Source: Tritrichomonas foetus
Taxonomy: Eukaryota; Parabasalia; Tritrichomonadida; Tritrichomonadidae
Length of the DNA stretch: 57,481 bases
Direction of reading: 5' to 3'
Assembly: GCA_001839685.1 (NCBI GenBank)
Contig: MLAK01001148.1
Coordinates: 18,381 to 75,861 of the forward strand
Shown: positions 29,250-39,800 of the stretch, piece by piece
Position numbering within the stretch: position 1 is the stretch's first letter
How the letters are laid out: each line of letters begins with the position of its first letter
Notes under the pieces: generated by a model
What the model saw: the letters and a program-made list of their open reading frames with translations, nothing else
What the model was told of the DNA's origin: nothing
Database searches by the model: none
Program-made: the position numbers and the translations under genes

Positions 29250-30425
29250 TTATTTTGGAACTAATCTAAGCATCCTGACTCCATGAGCAGGAACATCATT
29301 TGCTGTGAAGTTGGTAGTGAATTCACCAAGATCTTCGTGCTGATACAAATCGCGAATAGCAAAAGTTTGATGCTCAGAAAAAGATTCAAAAACTGCTGTT
29401 ATATCAATCTTAGAGTCGCCTCTATTCAAAAGTGCCACAGCAAGCTCATTATTTTCTAGTTGTCTCACCCAAACTTGTCCTTGTTCCTCGAGTTTGGAAA
29501 TTCTCCTTCCTTGAATTCCAAGCTTGTCCTGATCGACTGCAATGATCTCTTTATTAAGTAAAATTTCCTTTGCCCAGTCATCAATATTTCTTAAATCATT
29601 TGACATGATGAGTGGTGCAGCAAGAATTGCCCACATAGCAAATTGTGTCTCACTTTCTATTTGTGTCAGCCCGTGCTTTAATCCGACTAAAATGAAATCT
29701 GGATCATTCCAATGGCCTGGTCCAGCAAGCTGAATCCATGATTCCTGGTTGCCCCAGTAGTCAATGATTGCAGAGATGCTTTCCCAGTTAGGATGAATAT
29801 CAGGAACGTAATTTCTCCATAAATTACAAAATTCTGGAATTGGTGAATAATCCATTTCCATGTTGTAAGCTGGCCATGAACAAGAATAAACCATTGGTCG
29901 ACCAGTTTTGTTTAAGAAATACATCATTCCTGGATACGCATCATTTTGATCGAGTGGATTTGAATAGCAACCGTCCATTTTCAAAAAGTCGATTCCCCAT
30001 TCAGAAAAAGTTTTTGCATCTTCAATAAGATATCCTTCACTTCCCGCATAGCCACTACATGTTTGGGACCCAAAGTCGTTGTAGATGCCGAGCTTGACGC
30101 CCTTCGAATGCGCATAATCAGCGAGCCACTTAATTCCGTGTGGAAAACGAGATGAATCTTCGACTAATCGATTTGTCTTCGAATCTCTTTTTGACTTCAT
30201 CCAACAGTCATCGATATTCACAAATTCGTATCCAGCATCCAAATAGCCGTCCTCAACGATGCGGTCGATATGCTGGACAAACAGATCTTCGGATATGCAA
30301 ATAGAGGGAAATGGCCAGCAATTGATTGTGCATTTAAATTGTTCCCATGATGCCCAGCCCATTGGTGGAGTTTTTGCGAGACCGTTATCGAGACAGGTTG
30401 CAAGTGAAAGAAAAGTAAACAGCAT
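29250..30425 (-). CDS. secreted alpha-galactosidase, GH27, 391 aa
   Basis: Starts at ATG 30425 with a short hydrophobic leader (MLFTFLSLATC). The GH27 hallmark LAKTPPMGWASWEQF begins at residue 16. Others follow: NIDDCW (about 70-75), GIYNDFGSQTC (113-123), the nucleophile Asp151 in FLKMDGC, and WRNYVPDIHPNW with the likely acid/base Asp209. GPGHWNDPDF lies at 235-244 and a C-terminal beta-sandwich covers 300-391. It would remove terminal alpha-linked galactose from glycans outside the cell or in the endolysosome. Length and motifs are typical of the family, and no TM or GPI signal is seen. It may use host glycans (inference). Confidence 0.93.
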   Translation of the reverse strand: MLFTFLSLATCLDNGLAKTPPMGWASWEQFKCTINCWPFPSICISEDLFVQHIDRIVEDGYLDAGYEFVNIDDCWMKSKRDSKTNRLVEDSSRFPHGIKWLADYAHSKGVKLGIYNDFGSQTCSGYAGSEGYLIEDAKTFSEWGIDFLKMDGCYSNPLDQNDAYPGMMYFLNKTGRPMVYSCSWPAYNMEMDYSPIPEFCNLWRNYVPDIHPNWESISAIIDYWGNQESWIQLAGPGHWNDPDFILVGLKHGLTQIESETQFAMWAILAAPLIMSNDLRNIDDWAKEILLNKEIIAVDQDKLGIQGRRISKLEEQGQVWVRQLENNELAVALLNRGDSKIDITAVFESFSEHQTFAIRDLYQHEDLGEFTTNFTANDVPAHGVRMLRLVPK

Positions 30426-31568
30426 TTATTCAGATGATGCAATATATTCACTTTTTCTTTGAATTTATAACCATATATACACTGAAATATAAATTAATTT
30501 TGAAATGATTTTTATCGAAAATAGCAGTTATTAGGAGGTCTTTCCTGATGAATAAAATCGTTCGTAACGAGAGTCATTCTTTCGAAAGTTCAAGCAAACT
30601 TCAGAAATCACTATTGAAATAAACAAATAGCAAAAAAACTCTCAAACTTCTGAAAGATGTATATCTCAAAAAGTTACGAAGACAATCACATTAATTCAAT
30701 ATATAATTATTCATTCTATTGAAATTCAGAAAGAATCTTTTAAAATAATTTTACATAAAACTTTTTAATATACCACATGACATTTTATGTGAAAAGCTAA
30801 TAGAAATTGGAAATTCAATTCAACATGATTTGATGTCTCCAAGAATGATAATATCTGGAGAGAAATATATACTATGTAAACAGTTAGTTAGAATCTTGGT
30901 AGTTGTGGTTATCCGACGAAATAGGAAAATTAAAAAACCCACTTGTTAAAATTAAATTTGAAAAAAGAAAAAGTGAGCCCTAAAATTTAAAGTATTCTGG
31001 AAAATATAAGATTGTGGAATAACACATTTCAATGAACAAAACAAAAATTCCTTCAAAAGCAACAAATGTGGCAAATTTGATTTAAAAATATTATCATAAG
31101 CAAACTTCATAGTCATGAAATTGTTTGGATTTCTTCCTGATTAAAAAAAGTATTTATGATATAATTTATCTTTAAATGAATACAATAAACATATGGATTG
31201 AAACAAATACGCCTCATTATTGCCAATATATTATCAAAAAATACATCCCCTGTAAAAAAAAAAAAAAAAAAAAAACGAAAAAACAGATTTTACAGTGGTT
31301 TTATGTTGATTACATGATGAATAGGAAGTAATTCATTTTATTGTATATCAGATTTTATAAAATATATTATGTTAAATTATATAAATAAATAGTTCTAAGG
31401 TAATCCAATCAATATAACAAGATATTTCCATATTAAGAGTGAAAATTGCGAAATTGATGTTTTGTGGAGAAAATATTTGTTTATATTATATTTATTAAAA
31501 GCTTAGCTTGAAATATAAATATATAGTGAAATGATGATCTAATCAAAAATTTTTTGGATATACTTTTC
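30426..31568. other. intergenic with an A22 tract and small hairpin
   Basis: AT-rich spacer between two minus-strand genes. An uninterrupted run of 22 A at 31254-31275 is bracketed by CTGTAAAA (31250) and TTTTACAG (31288-31295), which could pair. No gene seen. Confidence 0.5.
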
Positions 31569-31621
31569 CAGATACGATGTGAAATAGTAAGTCAATTTAC
31601 TAAACTAAATTTCAGATTGAA

Positions 31622-34600
31622 TTACATCTTTAAATTCAATGTTGATTCGGGGTGATCACTTTTCTTCTTTTTAACATAAATAAGTACGCCAACAATAACA
31701 GCTGCGCCAATAACAAGTAATGGAACAAGAATCGAAACAGCTATTGTTCCCCCTTTAGATAAACCACCTTTATTGGCATCTTTTGGTGAATTTCCACTTG
31801 AATCACTGATACTACCATCACCATATGTCCAGAATTCAAGATTTGGATCATCTTCTAATCGAGAAACAACAATTCCTGAAATACGAATTTCGCCCGAATT
31901 AACTTTAACAGTAAATTCATTTTCACCTTTAAGTTCATCACTAATATATAAAGGTTCCATATATGCTTTACTTGTTAATAAAAGTGGAATCTTTAGAGTA
32001 GGTGTAACTACTTGTGAATTAATTTTTCCAATTTCTTTCTTTCCTTTATAAATCGTTGCTTCACCCATTCCTGGCCAAATATCACCAATTAATGCCATTT
32101 GTTTAACACCTTTCTTTGTTTTAAATGTATATGATGAACCTTTTTGTCCAACTTTCACACGACCATTAACTTCATAACCAATTTTTTCTTCTTTCCATTC
32201 TGTTGCATTAAAGATTGTAACACGATCTGCATGAAGATATTGTTGTGAAATGGCAATATTTGATAAACATGTCATACCTCGATGACCATCTTTCCATCTT
32301 GCAGAATTATTGTGAACAATTACTTTCAAATTATTTGATTCAACTTCTTTGCCTAAATCAAATAATTCCATTTGTTGTGATGTCCAATTTCCTTCCCAAA
32401 CTATTTCGGTTTCATTTCCTTCACCAATCATAATTTGTGTATATGCATCAATCATCTTAAAATCTCCATGTGAACAGCCATTCATAATAACATAACGGAA
32501 TTTCAATGTTTCATTCAGGTCCATTTCAATATGATGTGGGAAATTCGTTGAAGATGGCCACCAACCAACTCTACATGTTGTTGTATAATCTGCATCAAAC
32601 AAGAAATCTGTAAAATTATTACCTGCGCCTTGTCCTTGTCCTGCATTTTCATTTGATTTAATAGCACATCCCATATTTGTCATTTTTGTGAATTTGAATT
32701 TTGATGGATTATGTGCAATATATTTACGACTGCGATATTTATCAATATTCACAACATCTCTGAGTTCTGGTGGTTTAATCCAATCAATATCTTCTTGTGT
32801 CTTTCCTGGTGCCAAAAACCAATTATTTGGAATATTTGACAATCTTTCATCTGTTTCTTTTCTAAAGTATACACGTCCACCGCCTTCACCTCCTTGATTA
32901 TACACTAAGAAATTAGCATAATATCTTTTTCCAGCTTCAAGAGCAATTGGTTCTGATTGATTATTGTCATTTTCATTCCTGTTATATTGATTACAGATCA
33001 AAATAATATAAGGTTCATCTTGATCTGGATCACCTGTTAATGGATTTTCTGAAAAGTATAAAACACCACGATCATCGTGATACATACCAAAAATATAATT
33101 TCCAGTCACAGATGAAACAAATTGAGCTTCTGTTAATGATACAAATTTTTGATTATGACCAAGAGCATGAAATGCATCTGTTGTTCGAAGATTTTCAACT
33201 GTTGTTTCATTATCTTCTAAAATCCAACGATATGCCTCGAGGGCTGTATTAAATCTGGGCATGTTATCATTTTTATAACGAGTGAATGGAAGGTTTATAT
33301 TGGTTGCTGTTTGTCTTAAAATTCCAAGACATGTTGTAACTGATTTAGAATTCTTTTCAATATATTCAACTGTGAACTCATCATCTGGAACATCTTGTTG
33401 TGGTGTATATTCATAAACACTTGGTTCAATTTCTTTCCAACGTTTCGAATCACCTTTGAATTTATGAAATTCAAATTCACCACAAACTGGTTTTCCATCT
33501 TTGCGAATATATTTCATTGCTTTTGTAAAATTGAAAACAGTTTTAAGCATTGGATTAACTAAATATGGCGTAGATGTAATAATTCGTTCACCATTTCGAA
33601 CATATCCTGCACAATAGAAACATGTAACAAGTTCAAATTTCTTTCCTTTACTTGGATGCTTGTTATAAACTTCATCAACAACATCTTTTTTACCTCCTTC
33701 ACCTCCACGATTTGGTGAGAAATAAAGCATATAATCAAGCATATCTAATTGAAAAACATCTAATGCTGCTAAGAAATGTCTTCCCCATGCACCATATTTA
33801 TTTTCTGGATAAACAACATTATCTGTGCACAAACGAAGATATTTTTGGAAAAGTTCAAATCCGAAATAAAGCATTAAAATATCATGTTCACTTTCTCCAT
33901 TTGGACTATCCATTCTTAAATAAATACTTAATGTATCACAATGACCTCCATCGATTGAAAATCGACCATTAACTTCTTTTCGACCCGCTGCTGTGTTTGT
34001 TTGTTTAAGATAAGAAAGTGTGCATAAAACATTATTTGTCATTTCACCAAGTCCTGCATATCCCCAACGATTTTGATGATGATGATTCATTTCATGATGA
34101 ATACCCCATCCACCAACACTGAATAATCTTGTGCCTGACATCATTCCACTTGTCCATCCGTATGGGAATTGATTGAAGTTTGCTGTTGTATAAGCACATG
34201 CAGCACCCGCAGGAACCCAATGATCGAAATACCAACGATTTGGTGCCCAAATTCGATCTGTTTGTGAATTATATAAATCTGGTGCAAAATATTGTGCCCA
34301 TGAATAAGCTGACCTCCAAAAACATCCTGAATCATCATATTGATAATTCTTTGGAACATTTTTAGTATTAGTAATACCAATAACAGTTCCATAATCAACT
34401 GATGTGATTGGTCCAACTTTTGGATCACTTAATGAATCACCAAATTCATTTTCATCTGTCAACCCATATTGGTATAATGGTGTTTTAATAACACCTGAAA
34501 CATTAAATTCTATTGGATAAGAACCTCCATACCTGAAAATGATACTTCCTCCATAAGGAAAACCCCATGTCACTGTCTTCTTGTTCAAACTAGTTCCTGC

Positions 34601-35152
34601 CATTGGTGCATTAACACGATCACCAATTCCATCTGATTCTTTCTTTTGATGATTTAATCTTATTGTGACACCACGACGAGCTGCTTCATCTGAAAGAAAT
34701 TCAAATGTTAAAAGTTCACCTGGTGGACAATAGAAAGGAGTTACACGTGTGTTTCCATAATAGGGATTCAAGACAACTCGTGCTTTCCATCTTGGAAGAT
34801 TATTTAAATCTTCTTGTGTTCTAAAATCTTGTTGTGCTGCTGCTGGATGATAATACAATTTGTCTTGTGTTATATCAGTTTTTGAATCATAGAAATTTCT
34901 TAATTGACGAGTTTGTTTATTTATACGATCTGTAAAATTACTGTTTCGACGATGTCCTGGCCATCCATAATCATTATCAGTGATTCCTTGAATGTGAAAT
35001 TCACTTTCTTTGATATGTTTTGGATTTGGTCTTTGAACCTCATTGAGGAATTCAAATGTATCAACATGATCAACAATAATTCTTTTCAATGGACTTGGTG
35101 CAAATTTGGATTTTGAAGATGCTAATTGGATGAGGAGCTGAAAGAGAAACAT
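31622..35152 (-). CDS. M60-like (enhancin-type) surface metallopeptidase, 1176 aa
   Basis: Starts at ATG 35152, 26 nt after an Inr-like TCATTT. Signal peptide at residues 1-13 (MFLFQLLIQLASS). The Peptidase_M60-like domain covers about 100-560. Its zinc site is HEMNH at 353-357 with the downstream Glu370 (GYAGLGEM), fitting HExxH-x-E. A region at about 640-770 resembles a carbohydrate-binding or PA14-like module (GNYIFGMYHDDRGVLYFSE), and about 810-940 resembles a discoidin fold (DADYTTTCRVGWWPSS). Near the C-terminus a TM helix (about 1133-1157) is followed by a short Lys-rich tail. M60-like enzymes cleave mucin-type O-glycoproteins; a mucosal surface role is inferred. The last 200 residues are duplicated at 12562-13281. 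Confidence 0.92.
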   Translation of the reverse strand: MFLFQLLIQLASSKSKFAPSPLKRIIVDHVDTFEFLNEVQRPNPKHIKESEFHIQGITDNDYGWPGHRRNSNFTDRINKQTRQLRNFYDSKTDITQDKLYYHPAAAQQDFRTQEDLNNLPRWKARVVLNPYYGNTRVTPFYCPPGELLTFEFLSDEAARRGVTIRLNHQKKESDGIGDRVNAPMAGTSLNKKTVTWGFPYGGSIIFRYGGSYPIEFNVSGVIKTPLYQYGLTDENEFGDSLSDPKVGPITSVDYGTVIGITNTKNVPKNYQYDDSGCFWRSAYSWAQYFAPDLYNSQTDRIWAPNRWYFDHWVPAGAACAYTTANFNQFPYGWTSGMMSGTRLFSVGGWGIHHEMNHHHQNRWGYAGLGEMTNNVLCTLSYLKQTNTAAGRKEVNGRFSIDGGHCDTLSIYLRMDSPNGESEHDILMLYFGFELFQKYLRLCTDNVVYPENKYGAWGRHFLAALDVFQLDMLDYMLYFSPNRGGEGGKKDVVDEVYNKHPSKGKKFELVTCFYCAGYVRNGERIITSTPYLVNPMLKTVFNFTKAMKYIRKDGKPVCGEFEFHKFKGDSKRWKEIEPSVYEYTPQQDVPDDEFTVEYIEKNSKSVTTCLGILRQTATNINLPFTRYKNDNMPRFNTALEAYRWILEDNETTVENLRTTDAFHALGHNQKFVSLTEAQFVSSVTGNYIFGMYHDDRGVLYFSENPLTGDPDQDEPYIILICNQYNRNENDNNQSEPIALEAGKRYYANFLVYNQGGEGGGRVYFRKETDERLSNIPNNWFLAPGKTQEDIDWIKPPELRDVVNIDKYRSRKYIAHNPSKFKFTKMTNMGCAIKSNENAGQGQGAGNNFTDFLFDADYTTTCRVGWWPSSTNFPHHIEMDLNETLKFRYVIMNGCSHGDFKMIDAYTQIMIGEGNETEIVWEGNWTSQQMELFDLGKEVESNNLKVIVHNNSARWKDGHRGMTCLSNIAISQQYLHADRVTIFNATEWKEEKIGYEVNGRVKVGQKGSSYTFKTKKGVKQMALIGDIWPGMGEATIYKGKKEIGKINSQVVTPTLKIPLLLTSKAYMEPLYISDELKGENEFTVKVNSGEIRISGIVVSRLEDDPNLEFWTYGDGSISDSSGNSPKDANKGGLSKGGTIAVSILVPLLVIGAAVIVGVLIYVKKKKSDHPESTLNLKM

Positions 35153-35174
35153 TATCTAACACGTTTAAGAAGGA

Positions 35175-35180
35175 AAATGA
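35175..35180 (-). promoter_or_regulatory. Inr-like TCATTT for the M60-like gene
   Basis: Minus-strand TCATTT with its A 26 nt before the ATG. It overlaps a second copy (TCATTTCATTT). Confidence 0.45.
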
Positions 35181-36819
35181 AATGATCTTCTTCTTTCAAT
35201 TTTTGATGATATTAATTTCGATTAAAATATTCAATACATTGAAAAACGCTTTTTTTTAAATTGATTCAATATAATTCAGAAGAATTCATTTTCTGAATTC
35301 AACCAACTCAATAATTGTTTTAGAAAATAAAAAAGTTGATAATTTATCGCAATCTTATCTTTCCTCCATTCTTTGGCAAAAGGAAATATGCAATCTTTCT
35401 ATTATTTTTAATTTATATACAACTCGTCCTAGATAAGAGAAAATAAAAAATATTGAAAAAGTTCAGAGGTAGATTCAATATTTATTGTTTTTCCAGGGAA
35501 AAAGTGGAATAAATATTTCTCTTCATAAAGAGTTTATTATTAATACTATGTTTTAATGCAGCTTAAATATGCACAGATCTCATATATCTCACCAAATTTT
35601 TTTGATGATATGTGTATAGAATGATTCAATTTAAGGAAAGTAAAATTAAAACATGAAAGTTTATCTGCAAAAAAAGAAGCTTTATTTTCACAATCGTGTT
35701 TTTCTATACCTAAACTTTTTGTGCTATTTTATGAAAATGTCTATGAACACAATTATCGCCTATTTTCAAAATTGGGAAAATTATTTTGGGAAACATAGAA
35801 AGTGAGTTTTCTTTTCACAAAAATTATATAAAAATGATCGATTATCTTTCTTTATTACGAATTATAAATTGAACAAGCAATTAAATCGTTGTTGATCTAT
35901 ATCAAATCACTATTTTTAAATCTTGAAAGCCCTTATTGATGAACACATTAGTGAAACAAGAAGTATGGAGATTTTAAATTTCTCCAAAGAGTGATTCAAT
36001 AATAATTTTTGAATATTTATTTCTATCGAAAAATAAAGGTATCAAATATTCAATATATCTCAAATAACTTATTCAATTTTTCTTATGGATGATCAATAGA
36101 TTTTTTGGCACAGTTTATTTTTAATATCGTAATATTGAGATAAGCAAATGATATCAATAGATAAAAGACAGAGCACATCACTTAATATCTTATTACATTT
36201 GATGGGCAAAATATTTTCTTCTCTCATTAAGTATTGTGATTTTAACCAAATAGCAAACAGTTAGTAATATATAGTGTAATGAAATTCTTCTGATTCGCCT
36301 CAAAATTTCCCTACACAAAATTCATATATGAGAAAATTAATGAATCATAAATTCCAAACTCACTTAAATTCGATTTTGTTATTCACGAAATCTTAAATTA
36401 TGTGAATACTTTGGTTAAATTCTCACTGATAAATTTCGTAGCCATCACTCATAGCGCGAACATAACTTTGGAAATGTTTTATCAACTTTTCCAATTTAGA
36501 ACTTTGCCCAATCTTTCCATTGTTCTAATCATTTCGTCATGTATTAGAAGACAATCATCTCTTGTTATTTTCAATTGTCCTTAATATTTGACAGTCAATG
36601 TCAATCGTCCCCAGTTAGAAGTCGCCCGTCATTGGGTGCATCATGTTTTCAATAGATTTTAAGGTAAAAAATTTAGGCTATATATATAAACAAGTCATAG
36701 ACAAGATTCACTCATTGATGATAGTCAAATTATCAAACGTTAGAAGTAAAACAAACATCAGTATAAAATAGAAATAAATTAATTAATAGTGATAGATATT
36801 AACATTTTATACAAAATAT
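35181..36819. other. intergenic, 1.6 kb, no gene seen
   Basis: AT-rich throughout, with only short chance frames. AAACTTTTTGTG is present at 35712-35723, not close to any gene start that I can identify. Confidence 0.5.
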
Positions 36820-39800
36820 TCAGGTTTGAATTAATTCGAGAAAATCAAAAATTTGCTTTTGCTTTTCTTGACCAAGATCGCTCCATGCTTGTGCTAAGAT
36901 TTTCATACTCACCTTAGATAATGATCGAACAACCAATATTGAACTTTCCTTGTTTGTATTTGTTTCAAGCAAATTATTCAAAGTTAGTTTTGAAAGGATT
37001 TTCATTATTTCTTCATCATTAGAATGTTTCTCAATAAATGATATTATTAATAGGGCGTCCTTTTCTCGATTCAAATAAAATTCATGATCATCATTTTCAT
37101 TATTTAGCATGAAATTATGCAAGACTATATTCATTAATTGAGGAAGGATCTCAGAATTAGAAATAATTGCTTGGTAAACAATTCTTCTTCCATTTTCTGG
37201 ATTTTCCCGAACATAAGAAATAATTTGATCAGCATCTTCACTTTTTCTAAGTTTAACTTCAAAAGAATTTTCAATTATAGATTTTTTGAGCCTATTATGA
37301 AATGCTTCCAGTTTTTCATTGTCGGAATCAAATTCACCTTTTTTATATTTCTTTAAATTTTCAAATCCAAATCTCTGAGCCAGCTTTGCCCAAATTGTCC
37401 AATCCAATTTCAGAAATTGAGACAAATACAAAATTTTATTAAATATTTCTTCAGTGTGACCGAATGAATTGTTAGTATTAATAACATTATCACTCTTGTT
37501 GTTATTGTCATTATTAGTGCTATGGACGTTCGAATTTTGTAATTTCATGATTATGTGGTGAATATATTCATTGATTTTATGTTTTAAGTGGTTTTTAAGT
37601 TCTGGATTTAATCTAATGAAGCCTTCAAGAGTATCTTCAATGAGTTCTTCACTGATTTCATTTCCAAAATGTTTAGAAAATTGAGCAAGACCGTTTACAG
37701 CTGCTTCAACACGCCAAAGTTCGTCAGTTGTCATTAATTCAATATTCAAAAATGAATACAAAACTTCATTTGGAATAACAATAATCGGACCTGCAATTTT
37801 TTCTGCCCAGACAAAGCTACTGTAAAGTTGACTGTAAAAACTATAAACAAAATTCAATTTTGAAAAACTTCGTAAAACAAAACCATTCACAATTTCCTTC
37901 AGGAGGGGAAGAATTGATTGTGCGAATTTTTTACATTCTTCAGTTTTTTCAATTTGGTAAAAAGAAGAAAGAATGCATAGTTTTGTAGTAAGTTCGAAAA
38001 ATTCTGTTGATCGTTGATTACATTTCAGGAAAAGCGAAAATAAATCTTTAATTGTGTTTTCCATAATGATTGAATCCAAAAAACTCTTCGTGATTTTCAA
38101 ATCATACTGAAGAGCAAATTCAGCAACCTTCAGAATTTGTTCCTTGTACAAATCCAAAAGCGAATTTGAAGAATAAACAGAATTGGAAACAGAGTTAAAG
38201 TTAGAATTAGAACTAGAGTTTTCGATAGATTTGAGAGAATCAATAAGATCAGCAAGAAGATTGAAGGAGTTAAGCATTCCAATTTCCAGTGCTTTTGTTA
38301 AATAAACAAAACACATTCTTTTGTCAGTGATTTGCTGCACACAGAATAAAGCAGTTTCTTTAACTTGATGGGAAGGTTCAATTTCAGGAAGTCCCGGGAC
38401 ACATTTTCGAATAAATACACTATTTGCTATTGATACAAATTGATCATTATCATTTTCAATATCATTTAAATTATTTTGTTTGCATAAACAAATTGTTTTA
38501 ATACATTCACTAATTCTTTCATCACCTGTTTGTTGAAGAAAAAGGAATAAATCTTTCAAATTATTCGAATATTTTTCTTTCAAATTTGATAATTTCAAAG
38601 TTTGTGAGATTGCATTGGCTGATGCAACTTTCACATTTCGAGATGAATTTGATGCAAATTCGAAAGAAAAGTAGTTTGACGCAAATTGTGGTGCATAAGT
38701 CAAAGCTTCTGTAGAAACATCATAAAATACTACTTTGGAAATTTCACCTGAACAACATTTTATTGATTCAATAATTGAAAGCACTAATGCAGTCATTTCT
38801 TTATTCTGTGCCAAATCAATCGAAACAAGTGGTAAAATATTCACAAAAACTTCACGTATTAATAATAAAAATAATGGTTTTAATGAAGTTTCGTCGTTAA
38901 CCAAAGTTAAAAGAGTTGTTAAAAGGTTAGTCCCTAAATCAAGGGCCATAATTTCAACTGAACGCGCAAACAAAAGGGAAGAAAGGGCATGTAAAGCAAA
39001 TAGGTTATTTGAAATGATATCCAAATCAAAGCAGGAAAGAAAAACTTTAATATAATAATCATTGAAGTTTGAATTACAAAAAACTGAAGATAAAAGCAAG
39101 AATACAACAGGAGAACTTGATCCAGATACTCTTATTGTTCTTGAAGATCCCTTTAAATCATTATTATTTCCATTTATAAATTTGATTATTTTTTCCATTG
39201 GTGGATTCAAGAAGCTAATAATTTCACAAGTCAACTCAATTCTTAAAAAGTCATTTCCTGTTAACAGATTCAATAAAGAATCAACATTAATTTCGATTTT
39301 CTTATCTTTAACAAGTTGGAGTAAAAGGGCATGAGTTTCTTTACTTAAATTGGAAAGAAGTTGCTTAACAATATTATCTTTTGTTTTAGTATCAACACTC
39401 TCATAAAGTTTTGGGAAATCTTTCGCTATTTTCTGTGAAACTAATTGTGATTCAGGAACTACATAAATTTTCCCACTTATTTCACCAAAATCACCCCCGA
39501 TGCTCGAACTGTTATTAAAATTATTGATATGAGCTGTGTAGGTAATGAAGTTGTTGAATTCATTGTTGGTATTGAGGATAAGCATTGGTTTTTGAATTAA
39601 TGATGCATAAAATTGTTGTCCTGGTGGATTATTTATGAATTTTTGAATTAGGAATGGAACAAAAACATTATTGTTACGATTATTTTCTTTAATAATATCG
39701 ATCAAATCTAATATGCAGTGATCACTTAAATGAGAAAGTTTTGAATAGTTTGCGATATAATGTAATAAAGTTTTAGCAATTGAATTCTTCGGGTCTTTCG

